From positions 1,798,001-1,862,000 of the forward strand of contig JAWQEG010000710.1 of the NCBI GenBank assembly GCA_033782935.1: a DNA stretch of 64,000 bases, given 5' to 3'. The position numbers and the translations under genes were made by a program. Shown piece after piece: positions 25,861 through 35,137 of the stretch (the stretch's first letter is position 1; every line of letters begins with the position of its first letter). The notes below the pieces were generated by a model. It was not told where the DNA came from and made no database searches. It was given only the letters and a program-made list of their open reading frames with translations. This DNA is from Petrolisthes cinctipes. Lineage: Eukaryota; Arthropoda; Malacostraca; Decapoda; Porcellanidae.

Positions 25861-26649
25861 CGACACGGGAATCATGTATTGAGAATCTCTCAGTATCTCC
25901 TCTACACAGTTTCTGTAAACCTTTTAATTTTATGATTAGTATTTGTGATAAATTGGGGTGATATGTATGAATTTCTGATATATTTGTGTATTGCTTCTGT
26001 TAAAGAATATTGTTATTCTTTAACGATAATTTTGTATAATGTGTGACGTGTAGGTGTAGAGTGGATCTTGTCGATCCCACCAACTCAAGGTAGTGGCAGC
26101 CGTTTGCCTTTACCCTCAGTCAGACGTAGACCTTGAATACGTACGCTCGCCAGCGGTGATGGTTTAAGTGGGAATTTATAGGAATTTGGTGATAATTTTG
26201 CATGTTTGTGGGAGCAACATTTCGGGTAAGTTAGTGTTCGCTGTTTGCAGTGAAGTGTTGTGACGACAGTGTTTATTAGTGATAAATTGTGTTTTGATGT
26301 CAGTATCTTATGATCTATAGAAATTAATTACGTTAATTATTATTTTTATAGTTGTACTACCTATGTGGATTCGTGTGGTATAGTCTTGTCTATAATAACC
26401 ATTAATTTAGGTATTGCGTTGCAGTGCTTGTGCAACCTGAGGGTCATGGATTTGATGATTGCTGTTCGAGCAGGCATATGGCTGGCGCATATCACCAGTG
26501 CGATGTAGTGGAGGCACTGTGTGAGTTTTGTGGTGTTTGTGATAATGCATATAGTATGTTTAGTGATATATATATATGAATAGTTCATTGAATATCGATT
26601 ATTAGCTCCATGTATTATTCTGTACGATTATTAACAGGTTGGACCTTAC

Positions 26650-26655
26650 AATAAA
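26650..26655 (+). promoter_or_regulatory. Polyadenylation signal AATAAA in the 5' LTR
   Basis: AATAAA is conserved in both LTRs (the other copy is at 37078-37083). It lies close to the LTR end, where a retrotransposon would be expected to end its transcript. The assignment rests on position and motif only. Confidence 0.5.
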
Positions 26656-26720
26656 GAGTGTTACTGCCAGTGCTATCTTCCATCACCTGGTGAAACAGTC
26701 CAACACAAGCCCCAGTCAAA

Positions 26721-29294
26721 ATGGACCAGGATCTGAAGGACAGCCGTGCTGTTGCCAAGCGCAAGTTTACGCGGAAAGTGAACCTGCTGAGGGAGGCACA
26801 TTCGCAGAATGATCCAATGGCAGTATTGCACGATATTTACAGTGATGATATTTTAGTGCAGTTCAAAGTGATGGAAGAGATCAATGAAAAGTTGGTAAAG
26901 TCTCTTAATTCTAGTGATGAGAACTATGACAAGATGATTGATGAACTTGAGATTTACATTACGGACGTTGAAAGAGTGAAAAACGATGCACATGCAATGA
27001 TTTCTAAACCTGTAAGTGATTTGCCTAAACTTAGGATGCAACGGCTGACTCCACCACACTTTAACGGTACCATACGAAAGTATCCCACTTTTTGCAAGGA
27101 TTATGAACGACTAATGAAACCCGTGTACGAGGATGATCCTTACGTATTGCGGTCTTGCCTATCGGGGGAAGCATTGGAAGTCGTGCAAGGTGCAGATGAT
27201 TCATTTAAAGATATGATGAAAAGATTAGATGACAGATATGGCAACCCATCAAAGCTGGTGGAGGCGGTTTTGAGTGACATTAAAGATCTAAAGCTAGTAC
27301 CCGAAGGCAGTTCAAAGGGATTCATAGAGATGGTAGATATTGTGGAAAGGGCATACTTAGATCTCAAAAAACTTAAATTGTGTGCTGAGATGAACACGGT
27401 CACGATGGTTAGCCACATAGAAAAACTCCTTCCTGCCGTTCAGAAAAGGGAATGGGTGAACATTTTACAAGCTATTACGAATAAAGATAAGTTATTCAGT
27501 GAGCTACTACAATATTTGTTGAAAGAAAAGCAGGCACTAGAGTACATGAATTCTGATGTGAGAGTAACTGACAATGCTAGTAAAGCGCGAGTGCATGCCA
27601 CGAGTTTTGACAGTGAACCTGAATCCTTGACTACTGCAGTAACTAAACTTCAGGGGAAACAAGAGAAAATAGAGGAGTGCATGATTAATCTAACTAAACA
27701 AATGTCAACTTTAGCTGAAAATATCCAGAGGACTGAAACTGGAGTGAAGAATTCTAGCGAATGTTGGTACCATGGCACAAATGCTCACGACATCACAAAG
27801 TGCTCAGGGTTTCAAAGGCTTGCCAACAATGATAAAATGGATGCTGTGCGGCAAATGGGAGCATGTTTCCGCTGTTTACGTTTAGGACATGTAGGACGTC
27901 AGTGCACTCGAAGTGTATCATGTAGTGAATGTGGTAGAAATCACCACTGGATGATCCACAGTTGCCTTTCAAAGCCAGAAGCGCACGCTAGTAGTAATGT
28001 ACTGTCTTGGAGCAAGGCACTTTTGATGATAAGTTCTGTTTACAGTAATGCCTATCCGATAACAACACTGTGGGACCCGGGTAGTGATATGAATCTAATT
28101 ACTAATCGCATGGCTAAGCATTTAGGCTTAAAAGGAAGAAGTATAAGTCTGGAGGTCACTAGAGTTGGAAATGTATGCAGCAAGTTTGAAACATTAGAAT
28201 ATAACGTACCACTTAATGATTGTCATGGTAATATACACAACGTCAAAGCGTGTGGTATTTCTGAAATCACATCAGAAGCGCGTCCAGTAGACACAACCAG
28301 CGTGGCAGCTCTTTGGGGAATCCAGGACAAGGACATCGCACGCCCACATGGTAAAATTGATCTATTGATAGGTACAGATTATTGCAAGTTATTCCCATCA
28401 GTTCTGCAAACCGTAGGTGACCTCCAACTTATGCAAGGTCCCTTTGGGTACTGTATTAGAGGTTCACACCACTTGTTAAATGTCGATTCTGTTAACAATA
28501 GTTATGTATATGTAAGGGTGAATCATTTGGCCGGTGTATCCCATGTTAACGATTTACATGTAGAGCCAAAGGAAAGTGTGACAAAAAGACTGCAGGCTTT
28601 CTTCGATGTCGAGAGTCTAGGAATCCATTGTAACCCTAAATGTGGTAACTGCAAGTGTGGGAAGTGCCCACTTGGTAGCAACAAGTATAGTGTCAAAGAG
28701 GAAAGAGAGTTGGCGCTCATCACAAAGGGACTAAGTCACGACCCAGAAAAAAATCGTTGGATTGCGATTTACCCGTGGATCAAATCTCCGGAAACCTTGC
28801 CCAACAACTTATCAGTTTCTCTGGCCAGGTTGCGCTCCACTGAGAAGAGACTTTCCAAAAGAGGAGCAAAATATGCAAAAGCATATAGCGATCAAATGCA
28901 GGATATGGTTGCACGTGGAGTGGCTAGGAAACTAACTGACGAGGAGATGAGAAATTATGAAGGCCCTGTACATTACATCCCCCATCATGAGGTGCTGAGA
29001 CCTGAATCGAAGTCCACTCCCATAAGAATAGTGTTCAACTCATCTGCATCCTACATGGGTCATGTGCTCAATGACTATTATGCCAAGGGTCCTGACGTGC
29101 TGAACGACCTATTCGGTATCCTACTTAGATTTCGTGAGAAACCAGTAGCAATAGTAGGGGATATAAGCAAGATGTACAATTCGGTATTAATTTCAGAATT
29201 AGACCAAATGACACACAGATTCCTGTGGCGAAACATGAACCCTGACAAAAAATCCCGACCATTACTGCCTTCAAACAGTCACCTTCGGGGATAG
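26721..29294 (+). CDS. gag-protease-RT N-terminal part of BEL/Pao polyprotein (857 codons, broken)
   Basis: The first ATG lies 24 bases after the 5' LTR. Residues 1-100 look like a charged helical gag N-terminus. About residues 104-250 resemble the gag-like domain common in BEL/Pao (PPHFNGTIRKYPTF). A zinc knuckle CFRCLRLGHVGRQC lies at about 381-394 (CX2CX4HX4C), followed by a second cluster CSECGRNHH. The aspartic protease active-site region at about 452 reads DPGSD where D[ST]G is usual. A Cys-rich linker CNPKCGNCKCGKC at about 637 is a known feature of this family between protease and RT. RT begins near 700, with KSTPIRIVF at about 764 and the first catalytic aspartate in GDISKMYNSV at about 814. 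The frame then shifts in an A run near 29247-29256 and stops at 29292. The enzyme cannot be made from this copy without frameshifting. Confidence 0.92.
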   Translation: MDQDLKDSRAVAKRKFTRKVNLLREAHSQNDPMAVLHDIYSDDILVQFKVMEEINEKLVKSLNSSDENYDKMIDELEIYITDVERVKNDAHAMISKPVSDLPKLRMQRLTPPHFNGTIRKYPTFCKDYERLMKPVYEDDPYVLRSCLSGEALEVVQGADDSFKDMMKRLDDRYGNPSKLVEAVLSDIKDLKLVPEGSSKGFIEMVDIVERAYLDLKKLKLCAEMNTVTMVSHIEKLLPAVQKREWVNILQAITNKDKLFSELLQYLLKEKQALEYMNSDVRVTDNASKARVHATSFDSEPESLTTAVTKLQGKQEKIEECMINLTKQMSTLAENIQRTETGVKNSSECWYHGTNAHDITKCSGFQRLANNDKMDAVRQMGACFRCLRLGHVGRQCTRSVSCSECGRNHHWMIHSCLSKPEAHASSNVLSWSKALLMISSVYSNAYPITTLWDPGSDMNLITNRMAKHLGLKGRSISLEVTRVGNVCSKFETLEYNVPLNDCHGNIHNVKACGISEITSEARPVDTTSVAALWGIQDKDIARPHGKIDLLIGTDYCKLFPSVLQTVGDLQLMQGPFGYCIRGSHHLLNVDSVNNSYVYVRVNHLAGVSHVNDLHVEPKESVTKRLQAFFDVESLGIHCNPKCGNCKCGKCPLGSNKYSVKEERELALITKGLSHDPEKNRWIAIYPWIKSPETLPNNLSVSLARLRSTEKRLSKRGAKYAKAYSDQMQDMVARGVARKLTDEEMRNYEGPVHYIPHHEVLRPESKSTPIRIVFNSSASYMGHVLNDYYAKGPDVLNDLFGILLRFREKPVAIVGDISKMYNSVLISELDQMTHRFLWRNMNPDKKSRPLLPSNSHLRG

Positions 29295-30043
29295 ACCTAG
29301 CGGCATAATTGCAATGACAGCCTTGCATAAGACAGCGGAAATGTTGGAATCAGAATATCCTGAAGCTGCAGCCATGCTTATCCATGACTCGTATGTTGAC
29401 GACGTCATTCATTCATGTGATACTGTATCAGAAGCCCTTAGAAAACTAACGGACACGGGCGAGATCCTGAAAGTGAGCGGCTTTCAGATAAAGCAATGGG
29501 TTATATCTGGCGATCACGATAAAGTAGATGATAAAAAACTGGTAGACACTGAAATGGAAAAGGTTTTAGGAATGAGATGGGAACCAAAGAAGGATCAGTT
29601 TATATTTAAAGTAAGCATTAACTTTTCCAAGAAGTACAAGAAAGTTCACACCGAGCCGAACCTCACTGTCGATGATATCCTCAAGAAAGCACCAAATTCT
29701 CTGACTAAGAGGATGATCCTGAGCCAAGTAGCCTCTCTATACGACCCTCTTGGTCTAGCTACGCCTTTCACAATGCGGTGTAAGTTATTACTGAGACAAC
29801 TGATCACACTGAAAAATGAAAATGATGGAGTTGAGTTGGGCTGGGACGACCCAATTCCTTATCAGATGTATAATCAATGGATTTATTTATTCACAGAAAT
29901 GTATGAGCTGGAAAAAGTGAAGTTCAAAAGATGCGTTAGACCAGATACTGCAGTTGGAAATCCAATTCTTGTTATGTACTCTGATGCCAGTAATGCTGCT
30001 TACGCGACGTGTGCATACGTTCGCTTCAAGTTCCAGAGTTGTA
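29257..30043 (+). pseudogene. RT C-terminal half and start of RNase H (out of frame with the upstream part)
   Basis: This frame is open from about 29257, with a first ATG at 29314. It continues the RT of the preceding ORF after a one-base frame change. The catalytic motif SYVDD lies at about 29391-29405. It is followed by the thumb/connection region, with VASLYDPLGL typical of BEL/Pao, and then the first RNase H aspartate in MYSDAS at about 29985. Retrotransposon sequence stops at the TA at 30042-30043. The open frame runs on to a stop at 30151-30153, but that part belongs to the nested transposon. The remaining RNase H sequence resumes at 34219 and is in register if the nested element and one TA are ignored. 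Confidence 0.9.
30042..30043. repeat. TA target-site duplication, left copy
   Basis: TA flanks both ends of the nested element (partner at 34219-34220). TA duplication is the hallmark of Tc1/mariner-superfamily insertion. With one TA kept, the RNase H reading frame on the two sides lines up, which supports the exact boundaries. Confidence 0.85.
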
Positions 30044-30591
30044 CAGTCTGTTACAGTTCCGACTGGGCCACCCAGTATCGAGAGATCGTAGATGTGGCAG
30101 CAGTGTGTGTGTGCTCGAAAATTATACGGATCGTCAACACTCTCCCTCTGTAGTGAACATGACTCTGCCTCAAAGTTCATTCCATAGATGGCGCTGTGTA
30201 GTTGTGGAAGGAATGTGGACTGCAGGGTTGAAGTTTCGGGAAACATCTATGCTCGTGCCAATGAGTCATGAGCTCTCAGGCAGAGTGGTTGAGGAATGCT
30301 ATTATGGAAATTTAACAACTATATTACACAATGAGCAGGTGAAGTTAAGGTAAAGTTGTTCGTAGCCTGAACAGTGAATATTTTTTCTAAATGGATTTCA
30401 TGTTTAGCATGCAACATTGCATTGTTTTCTTGTTTTTCTACCAACTCGAGCAGATCGAGCAGATAGGTTGTTTGCTTTGGCCATCATATTTTGGTAAGCA
30501 TTATTTGATGTTCACCTCTGATTTTGTATTTTATTTGTAAGTCACGTTACACTGTATTACATGCATAGTAAAATTCCTTCATTACTAATTA

Positions 30592-30793
<202 letters not shown>

Positions 30794-31144
30794 GAACACT
30801 ATCTTATCTTATCCAGTCTATTTAGATATGAAATCGTATGGAGATTTAGGACCAATTCCACATTTGATCGTTGTAGTTTGTTAGCACCCAAACGAAAGAA
30901 TCTAAACTGTGTAAATGACTTTTGACTGATTTATTGGATTAATCTGATGAGTAAAGTTTACAGATATTGTAATAATACTAGTGCTTGATAGTTATAGTGA
31001 ATAGGTATACTCAGCTTTTGGGAAATAACGAAGGCTTACGAGTGTGTTTGGGGAGGAATCTGACAAACAAAATGACTATGTGGGACCGGCCCTGACTCCT
31101 TGACATTCTACGTTAAACAAACAAGTGTCGAAATATGTGATCTT

Positions 31145-31157
31145 TTTGCCAATGATA
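31145..31157 (+). repeat. SINE target-site duplication, left copy (13 bp)
   Basis: TTTGCCAATGATA occurs here and at 31465-31477, on either side of the SINE-like insert. The corresponding place in the right arm, read in reverse complement, has a single TTTTGCCAGTGATAATCAAC, that is, the unoccupied site. Confidence 0.93.
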
Positions 31158-31464
31158 GATTCTTCTTCACCTCCTTCTAACTTCTTCACTTTTATTATCC
31201 TGTTCTTTCTTCACCTTTCCCTCATCTCCACCTCTTCTCCCTTTCTCCTTTAGACCCCGTAGGGGGTTATTGCCTGTAGTGATATGGGCAATACTTTAAG
31301 GGTTTGGGCGCCCCTTCGGCCCCAGCCAATCTCTTTCAGTTATTCAACTGTCTCTTTTCTTTCTATTTCCTTCCTGCTTGCTGTCCCACCTCTTCTATCA
31401 CCTTCTTCTGGCGCTATATGATCTCGATGTTGCAGCGCCAAAAATCAATCAATCAATCAATCAA
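31158..31464 (+). mobile_element. SINE-like retroposon with (ATCA)n tail
   Basis: This roughly 307-bp insert has 13-bp target duplications and a 3' tail of AAAATCAATCAATCAATC type (31441-31464). Just before the tail is a perfect 7-bp stem, TGGCGCT (31409-31415) with AGCGCCA (31434-31440), like the 3' hairpin that some LINE reverse transcriptases recognise. The 5' part is pyrimidine-rich. The middle holds CCCCGTAGGGGGTTATTGCC and GCGCCCCTTCGGCCCC, which resemble, from memory, a retroposon abundant in decapod crustaceans. No clear tRNA-derived A and B boxes were found, so it may be a SINE or a 5'-truncated LINE 3' end. The insertion itself is certain because the right arm preserves the empty site. 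Confidence 0.8.
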
Positions 31465-31477
31465 TTTGCCAATGATA
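31465..31477 (+). repeat. SINE target-site duplication, right copy (13 bp)
   Basis: This is the second TTTGCCAATGATA, directly after the ATCA tail. The left-arm sequence then continues as ATGAACTGGCATTGATTG, which pairs with the right arm. Confidence 0.93.
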
Positions 31478-31777
31478 ATGAACTGGCATTGATTGTTAAA
31501 TTAACTGGGTTATGTTTATTTAGAAGCCACACCTAAATGGGGAAGAGGGATCACTCCTAGCGACAAACGTGTGTTTAACCTCCTAATAGGTTACCCCGAT
31601 TTTTGCTAATTAACCTTTTGTAGTGAAAAATAGTGTGTGCATAACAGTAGGTGTTTTACCAAATTTGCACATCGTTCACATAATGATTGATTTATTCCAG
31701 AGATAACGGTGTGTGGCTGTGGGGAAGAGAAGGGCGAAGTTTTGGAAAGTAGGTGGGCAAGGTGAAGTTCACTGGAA

Positions 31778-32682
31778 GGCACCGGTTGAGCAAACGGATA
31801 CGTAGGGTCATTATTTTAGCTAGGAATGTAGTTTGCCAGTCAGTATTTGATGAGCGTTTCAGAGTAACGACTCCTTATAATGATAAAATCCTAAAGATTT
31901 TTATTACTTTGTTTATTGTATCACCCGTTACCATAAATCCTACGAATTATGAAATTACTCCGAAACTATCCCTCTCGCATATTCTGTGTATCTTTCTCTC
32001 GAATCATCAAGAAATGAATGGATAACGTTAGCTGCACAAATTCAAGAAGAATGTGTCTATAAATTGACATTACCGATATCATGCTGTATGTGTAATAATC
32101 CTAAAGAACAATAGCTCCTAGTAAAAGTCAGACAGAACAAGTGATTAAACCAAGATTTACTTGCATTATAAAGAAATATGAAATATTCGCGTCCGTGCCC
32201 GAGATCACATCTTAAAACACGCTGCACACTCAGAGGGACCCCTATTCGGAGGCATATTTTTCAAGTCTGACCTGGTCAATGCAATCCGTTCAGTTAGGTT
32301 AGATTAAGTATGATTGGGTTGAAATGCAGTCAAGTAGGTAAAATGAGCTGGGAAAGACATTGAGACTATTTAAAAAATTTCCTATGGTTACTTTTATTCC
32401 TATATGTTAGGAGCAATTTTCCTTCATTTCGTCCCAGCACTTCTTGCTCTCCAGCCAAATTCGAGAAATATGCTAACCAGCTGTAAAATCGGCGGTTGAA
32501 CCCTCGTTGGCCAGAGGAGAGATAAAACTCTGGTTATTCTCTACTTTCGTCATCTTACAGGTTCATAATTTCAATAGACAGGAACACTCTATAAATGTAA
32601 ATAGGCAAAGTAGGAGTTATACAATCCTTGACAACCCAACAACATTTATTTAAACAAAATAATTTTGTATTTACATTGACAA
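31778..32682. other. Core of the nested transposon, no recognised gene
   Basis: This is about 900 bp of AT-rich sequence between the left arm and the transposase remnant. Short open frames occur (one of 90 codons spans 31753-32025), but none resembles a known protein, and that one starts within the inverted arm. The stretch presumably includes degraded transposase 5' sequence or unrelated filler. Nothing else could be supported. Confidence 0.6.
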
Positions 32683-32888
32683 TTAATATCCAGTCCAGCC
32701 ACCTTCCTTCTCTATGACAGCACGCAGTCTATCGGGCACAGAGGCCACAATGCGTCGAATTTGTTAGGTTTGTTGCGGAACATCTCACACTGAGCCTGGG
32801 TATGAGCCATTAGTGCCTCCGGTCTCCGCTCCATCTCTGGCTCCCAGCAGTTGACCATATTAGCCCACACGTTCTCTATGGGGTTCCA
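32683..32888 (-). pseudogene. Tc1/mariner-type transposase C-terminal remnant
   Basis: Read on the minus strand from about 32888, the frame contains WNPIENVWANMV. The glutamate of NPIEN corresponds to the last catalytic residue of DDE transposases in the Tc1 group. It continues through a helical tail (WEPEMERRPEAL) to a conserved-looking end containing SVPDRLRAVI and GGWTGY, with a stop at 32683-32685. A frame change occurs near 32757, so the last third is in another frame. Everything upstream of the final catalytic motif (helix-turn-helix DNA-binding region and the two aspartates) is missing. The coding remnant meets the inner edge of the right inverted arm at about 32884-32888. Confidence 0.8.
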
Positions 32889-33534
32889 ACGAAGTTCACC
32901 TTGCCCACCTAGGCTACTTTCTGAGACTTCGCCCTTCTCTTCTCCACAGCCACACACCGTTATCTCTGGAATAAATCCATCATTATGTGAACGGTGTGCA
33001 GATTTGGTAGATCACCTACTACTATGCACACATTAATGTATCTATTAGCAAAACTTGGGGTAATCTATTAGTAGGTTAAACACACGTTTGGTCGTTAGGA
33101 GTGATCCCTCTTCCCCGTTCACCTGTGGGTTCAAAACAAACATAACCCAGTTAACAATCAATGCGAGTTGATTATCACTGGCAAAACGATCGCTTATTTC
33201 GACACTACTAATTTGTTTATTAACGTAGAATGTCAGGGAGCCAGGACTGATTCCACAGTCATTTTGTCAGAGTCCTCCCCAAACACACTTGTAAGGCTTC
33301 GTTATTTCCCAAAAGCTGATTATTCCTATTCATCAAAACTAACAATTGAGCATTTGTATTATTACAATAGCTGCATACTTTACTCATCAGATGCTTCCAA
33401 TAAATCAGACACAAGTCATTTACACAGTTTAGTTTCTTTCGTTTGGGCGCTAACAAATCACAACGAACAACTGTGGAATTGGTCCTCACTAATTTCATTA
33501 GTATAGAGATAGGATAAGATAAGATGGTGTTTAT

Positions 33535-33599
<65 letters not shown>

Positions 33600-34218
33600 A
33601 CAGTTGACTTTAACATTTTTATTACGAGAGAGAGAAAGTATTTAGCAATGAAGGAATTTTACTATGCATGTAATACATTGTAACCGGACTTACAAATAAA
33701 ATACGAAATCAAAGGTGATCTCAAATAATGCTTACCAAAATATGATGGACAAAGAAAACCACCTATCTGCCCGATCCTAGTTGGTAGAAAAACAAGATAA
33801 CAATCGTGGCAACGAGACGTGAGCTCTGTCAGAACGGCTGAGCAATGTTGCATGCCAAACATGATAACCATTAAGAAGAAATATTCACTGTTCAGGCTAC
33901 GAACAACTTTACCTTAGCTTCACCTACTCATTGTGTAATATAGTTGTTAAATTTCCATAATAGCATTCCTCAACCACTCTGCCTGAGAGCTCATGACTCA
34001 TTGGCACGAGCATAGATGTTTCCCGAAACTTCAACCCTGCAGTCCACATTCCTTCCACAACTACACAGCGCCATCTATGGAATGAACTTTGAGGCAGAGT
34101 CATGTTCACTACAGAGGTAGAGTGTTGACGATCCGTATAATTTTCGAGCACACACACACTGCTGCCACATCTACGATCTCTCGATACTGGGTGGCCCAGT
34201 CGGAACTGTAACAGACTG
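32884..34218 (-). repeat. Right inverted arm of the nested transposon
   Basis: This is the reverse-complement partner of 30044-31777. It lacks the SINE-like insert and so shows the empty site at about 33171-33184 (TTATCACTGGCAAAA). It has a shorter GA run (33539-33596) plus about 40 bp beyond it, with a second short GAGAGAGA, that the left arm lacks. The outermost roughly 300 bp are nearly identical to the left arm. An open frame here has a mirror twin at 30009-30353 simply because the arms are inverted copies. Confidence 0.85.
33539..33596 (+). repeat. (GA)n microsatellite, 29 units
   Basis: This 58-bp GA run is the inverted counterpart of the 195-bp CT run at 30595-30789. A further short GAGAGAGA lies near 33626. 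Confidence 0.98.
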
Positions 34219-34220
34219 TA
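34219..34220. repeat. TA target-site duplication, right copy
   Basis: This is the partner of 30042-30043. Retrotransposon sequence resumes directly after the inverted end of the nested element. Confidence 0.85.
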
Positions 34221-35137
34221 CATACTCATCCCAGCTTCTTGCGGCCAAAAGTAGGGTAGCACCGGTACGACAGATAACTATCCCTAGGCTCGAACTATGT
34301 GCTGCAGTGCTTTCCGCTAGAATGCGGAAAGTAATTGAGAAAGAAAGTCGTTTTGAGTTTGAAGAAGTGTTACATCTAACTGATTCAATGATCGTACGAT
34401 CACAAATCCAAAAGGAGTCCCACGGATTTGGGACATTTGTAGCAACCAGAATCGTAGAGATTCAAGCCCTCACAAACACCGATGAATGGTGGTGGACAAC
34501 CTCTACTGATAATGCTGCCGACTTTGCTACACGACCACAACATCCCTCGAAGATGGGCTCTTATTCTCTGTGGCAGACTGGTCCAAAATATTTGACACTT
34601 TCTAAGGAACAATGGCCAATCAGTCAACCTTGTATACAGGAATTACCCGACAGGAGCTGTATCACACTTACATGCGATGTTAAAATTAACCATGGGCAAG
34701 AAGCATCCATAATAGATATCAAATGTTTCAGCTCTTATGAAAGGATGATTAATACTACTGCTATGATTTTGCTTCTTTGTAAACAGAAGTCGTTTAAAGG
34801 CCTATTACATAACCTTACATCTGCAGATCTGAAACAAGCAGAAAATTATTGGATAAAAATAGTTCAAAGAGAATTTGCAGGAGATTGGGAAAAGAGATTT
34901 AAAAGGTTGGGACCCAGTGTAAATGAAAATGGCATCATCACAGTAGGAGAGAGGATAAGCAAATGGTTAAAAGATGACTGGAACCAAGACAAGTTCATAC
35001 TACTATCAAGATCAAACCCATTCACCATACTATACATACAACACCTACACAACAACGACCATGGAGGGGTGGACTTAACGTTGGCTAAACTTCAAAGAAA
35101 ATTTTGGGTACCAGGAGCACGTAAAGTGATAAATTAA
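34220..35137 (+). pseudogene. RNase H remainder and integrase zinc-binding N-terminus of BEL/Pao pol
   Basis: The frame is open from 34220, in register with the pol fragment that ends at 30043. The first ATG at 34307 is internal and was not taken as a start. It begins with the BEL/Pao stretch LLAAKSRVAP and IPRLELCAAVL. RNase H catalytic surroundings follow at LTDSMIV and STDNAADFATRPQ. The end carries the two histidines of the integrase zinc-binding domain (QHLHNNDHGG) and then KLQRKFWVPGARKVI. The frame stops at 35135-35137, and the two cysteines of the HHCC motif lie in another frame directly downstream. A one-base frame change near 35118-35135 therefore breaks the integrase. Confidence 0.88.

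Larger units (their letters stand above)
25794..26697 (+). repeat. 5' LTR of the BEL/Pao element
   Basis: The LTR is 904 bp and starts TGTACTGAGG and ends GGTGAAACA, so it has the usual TG...CA ends. It matches 36223-37125 throughout, with about 14 differences by eye. The first 25 bases (25794-25818) are repeated imperfectly at 25875-25899, with a tRNA T-arm-like stretch between them. A polyadenylation signal AATAAA lies at 26650-26655, about 42 bases before the LTR end. A TATATATATA stretch at about 26568 is simple sequence and was not taken as a promoter. Confidence 0.95.

Noticed and set aside
25843..25874. A tRNA gene in the LTR.
   Set aside because: Only a T-arm-like stretch with a B-box is present. 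No A-box, anticodon arm or 5' acceptor strand could be found upstream.
26361..26588. A small ORF in each LTR (also 36789-37016).
   Set aside because: It is antisense inside the LTR, is duplicated only because the LTR is, and has no recognisable features.
26850..27420. Antisense open frames within gag-pol (for example 26853-27059 and 27140-27418).
   Set aside because: They are shadows of the plus-strand coding region, which has clear retrotransposon domains.
30009..30353. Open frame of 114 codons, with a minus-strand twin at 33924-34262.
   Set aside because: It crosses the boundary between retrotransposon and transposon. The twin exists because the arms are inverted copies, and no domain was recognised.
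31753..32025. A 90-codon ORF in the transposon core.
   Set aside because: It begins inside the inverted arm, has no similarity I can recognise, and has AT-rich composition like its surroundings.
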